Source: Metabacillus litoralis
GTDB taxonomy: Bacteria > Bacillota > Bacilli > Bacillales > Bacillaceae
NCBI RefSeq assembly: GCF_020524045.1
Contig: NZ_JAIVKL010000002.1
Coordinates: 248,001-312,000 of the forward strand
DNA: 64,000 nucleotides
Reading direction: 5' to 3'
Shown here one piece after another: positions 62,210 to 64,000 of the stretch. How positions within the stretch are numbered: the first letter of the stretch is position 1; each line of letters opens with the position of its first letter. Made by a program: the position numbers and the translations under genes. Below the pieces are notes generated by a model. That model saw only the letters and a program-made list of their open reading frames with translations. It did not search any database and was not told the origin of the DNA.

Positions 62210-64000
62210 TTACTCGAATGCCATTCCTAGACCTTTTAAACGGTGTATATATTCTGAATTAGAATCTTCTTTATACAACGCCTGCCATGTTTTTTCAGCT
62301 TGATCTTTGAAATTGGTTTTTTTATATAAATGACCTAAATCAAAAAGTAGTTTCAAGTATTGCTGCTTAGAAATTGGAGGATTTTCTCGATTTTGTTCGT
62401 ATGCTGATTTTACTGATTTAAAATCCTTTATAGCTTTATCACTGGTATGAAAAAAACCTTCAGGAAGTGATTGATAGATGACACCTCTTAAATATTTCAA
62501 TTCTGGATGATCTGTTTGAATAGAAACGTTTAATAACTTTATACCTTGAATGGTATCTTTAAACATTTCTTGTGGGTCATTAGCAAATTTACCCATAAGT
62601 GCCACAGATGCTGCATAATACGTTTGAGCAATTTCACATTCTGAAAATGCATCTTTCGCTTTTCCCCAAGCTTCTAGACTCTGTTCTGCAGCAATTTTAC
62701 AACCCTTAGCAGCTATTTCATGCATTTCTTTTGCCTTTTCATACAACTTATCTTTAGTAGCCACTGAAAGAGTGCGCACATCGATCTTTTTATAAGAATA
62801 AATTTCTTTTTTCTCTTTTAACTTGGCTTGTAATTCCCTATTCGGATTTAACTTTTTTAACTTATTCCAAGCTTCTTCCGCTTCTTTGAGCATGTCTAAC
62901 TTTTCATAAGCAATACCAAGATCGAAAAGTAATTGATGGTGTATGTCTGAGCCTTTTTCATTAATAAATGTGTGGTTTTTTAAAACATATTCAATATCTG
63001 AAACGGCTATTGCAGCTCTTCTAAAGAATAACTCTGGAATCCTTAGACTCTGTTTTGCACGAATTAGCTTTAATTCACAAGAATTAGGATGTTCATTTAT
63101 CAGACTATCCATCGCTTTCATAGCTTTTATAGCAGCACCAAACATTTCATAGGTGTTAATAGAATCTCTACCTACCATCGATTGCAAATCAATATAATAC
63201 ATTTCTACTTCTGGAGATGTATTAGTTAACACAAACACCTCGAAGAAATTCAGCGCTTCTTTTACTTCATCGACTGTTCCATTTAAGGCTTTGTTATAAA
63301 AGGTAAAAGCCTCTTTTGTCATCCCATCTTTTAAACTAGTTGAGCTTTCACTATTATTCTCACTTGCTAAATCATTATCTACCATAGCTGGATTTTTCAT
63401 TTCTTTAAAAGCTTTTAATTTTTCTTGGTAGTTATTTGCAGAATCAGGTTGATTTGTGCGTCTATATACATCTACTAAATTTTTTAAAATCTCGACATAT
63501 TCTTCATCTTTCAATATGGTCGAATCTTGTTCATAAGCTTCAACCATATAGGAAAAATCCTCAATTGCTGTTGCTGATCGTTGAAAATATAAATCAGGAA
63601 GTCGGTATGCTACATGACCTCTTAAAAATCTACCAACTATAAATTTCGGATCTAATTCAGCTACCTCATCTAGATGTTTTAAACCCTCAAGAGCAAACTT
63701 CATTTTATCTGTAACACTGTGTGCATCTCTTGCTAGTAAACTAATTGCACTTCCAAAGTATGCTTTAATTTCTTTTGAATCAGGATCTTGTTCATATAAT
63801 TCTTTTAAGAGAGAATGAGCTTTTTTTACTGACTGCTTATTTCCTTTTATTCCAGCTTCATGTTCTTGTATAGCCTCTTTTAATAAATTTGGTCTTTTTT
63901 CTGTGCTTTTATTAGATGCCACTTTGTCTTTATTTTCAATCGGAACTTTTTTTGTTTGGTTTTGATTAGTTTGATGACCACTTTGCTTCTTACTATTTAC
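62210..64000 (-). CDS. TPR-like triple-repeat protein, N-terminus outside window
   Basis: The frame is open to base 64000, so the gene begins outside the window; the GTG at 63922 has no ribosome-binding site. About 597 residues are visible. After a Lys/Gln-rich linker come three repeats of roughly 165-180 residues. Each contains a LxRGxxxxxPxxFFxRxxxAIxDF-like block: FLRGHVAYRLPDLYFQRSAT, LIRAKQSLRIPELFFRRAAI, YLRGVIYQSLPEGFFHTSDK. Each ends in a helix typical of TPR units (LFDLGIAYEKLDMLKEAEEA). No membrane helix or catalytic motif is seen. It is the first visible gene of the operon with the amidohydrolase, 51 bp from its likely start (3 bp from the alternative ATG), and may be a scaffold or sensor. 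Confidence 0.7.
   Translation of the reverse strand, partial: VNSKKQSGHQTNQNQTKKVPIENKDKVASNKSTEKRPNLLKEAIQEHEAGIKGNKQSVKKAHSLLKELYEQDPDSKEIKAYFGSAISLLARDAHSVTDKMKFALEGLKHLDEVAELDPKFIVGRFLRGHVAYRLPDLYFQRSATAIEDFSYMVEAYEQDSTILKDEEYVEILKNLVDVYRRTNQPDSANNYQEKLKAFKEMKNPAMVDNDLASENNSESSTSLKDGMTKEAFTFYNKALNGTVDEVKEALNFFEVFVLTNTSPEVEMYYIDLQSMVGRDSINTYEMFGAAIKAMKAMDSLINEHPNSCELKLIRAKQSLRIPELFFRRAAIAVSDIEYVLKNHTFINEKGSDIHHQLLFDLGIAYEKLDMLKEAEEAWNKLKKLNPNRELQAKLKEKKEIYSYKKIDVRTLSVATKDKLYEKAKEMHEIAAKGCKIAAEQSLEAWGKAKDAFSECEIAQTYYAASVALMGKFANDPQEMFKDTIQGIKLLNVSIQTDHPELKYLRGVIYQSLPEGFFHTSDKAIKDFKSVKSAYEQNRENPPISKQQYLKLLFDLGHLYKKTNFKDQAEKTWQALYKEDSNSEYIHRLKGLGMAFE

Noticed and set aside
1-64000. Search for rRNA, tRNA, CRISPR arrays, prophage and integrated plasmid genes
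   Set aside because: No cloverleaf-like CCA-ended genes, no regularly spaced repeats, and no integrase, terminase or replication gene was seen. The dispersed repeats have irregular spacing and MITE structure.

Overview
The window comes from the chromosome of an AT-rich, endospore-forming Bacillaceae-type Firmicute. The evidence is an alpha/beta-type small acid-soluble spore protein (57547-57753), an LPNTA cell-wall sorting signal, PAS-type sporulation-kinase-like and SinI-like genes, a Bacillus-style gltAB/gltC locus, HelD, strong AGGAGG ribosome-binding sites with many GTG/TTG starts, and many intergenic MITE-like repeats. No rRNA, tRNA, phage, plasmid-replication or CRISPR sequence was seen. 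I cannot assign a species.

Layout. 1-4.5 kb: tail of a zinc metalloprotease-like protein, then a zinc/cadmium locus (CzrA-type repressor, CadA-type P-type ATPase, ZIP-family permease). A 148-bp MITE sits exactly between the repressor and the pump. 4.8-9 kb: UPF1-like helicase, then a CstR-type persulfide repressor with a membrane-anchored rhodanese-like protein lacking the catalytic Cys, driven by a promoter whose operator fills the -35/-10 spacer, then a MOSC protein. 9.2-19.8 kb: single genes, mostly on the minus strand, each with its own terminator: two HAD phosphatases, a LacI regulator, a VanW lipoprotein, a branched-chain aminotransferase, an LPNTA-anchored beta-propeller protein and a class I aminotransferase. 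20.5-27 kb: RQC-minor-like protein, DsbA/FrnE-type oxidoreductase, a zinc alcohol dehydrogenase paired with a membrane-anchored dihaem cytochrome c, and a CoxG/SRPBCC protein.

27-36 kb is a signalling block: a 1703-residue pseudokinase/AAA/GAF/histidine kinase, its OmpR-type response regulator, a 50-codon SinI-like gene on the opposite strand between them, and a second PAS histidine kinase. 36.7-43.8 kb is the glutamate synthase locus gltB-gltA with divergent gltC. 43.9-58.9 kb holds housekeeping and spore-related genes: LysR/YeiH pair, glycerophosphodiesterase, nitroreductase, a second SinI-like gene, HelD, GalM, a hydrolase, the SASP and a LysM-CAP protein, plus several small unknown proteins.

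59.1-64 kb is the most unusual region: a minus-strand operon, cut by the right edge, encoding a triple-repeat TPR-like protein, an amidohydrolase, an archaeal-type 3-dehydroquinate synthase II homologue, a 2-amino-3,7-dideoxy-hept-6-ulosonate synthase-type aldolase, and two small related proteins, one frameshifted. The two enzymes match the pair used by archaea for dehydroquinate and by Streptomyces (GriI/GriH) for 3-amino-4-hydroxybenzoate. I infer a small aromatic-metabolite pathway.

Non-autonomous mobile repeats are a theme. Two families begin with GGCT and end with AGCC. Several copies have recognisable 8-bp target duplications, three of them perfect, so they moved by transposition. Degraded relatives fill most of the other long gaps.
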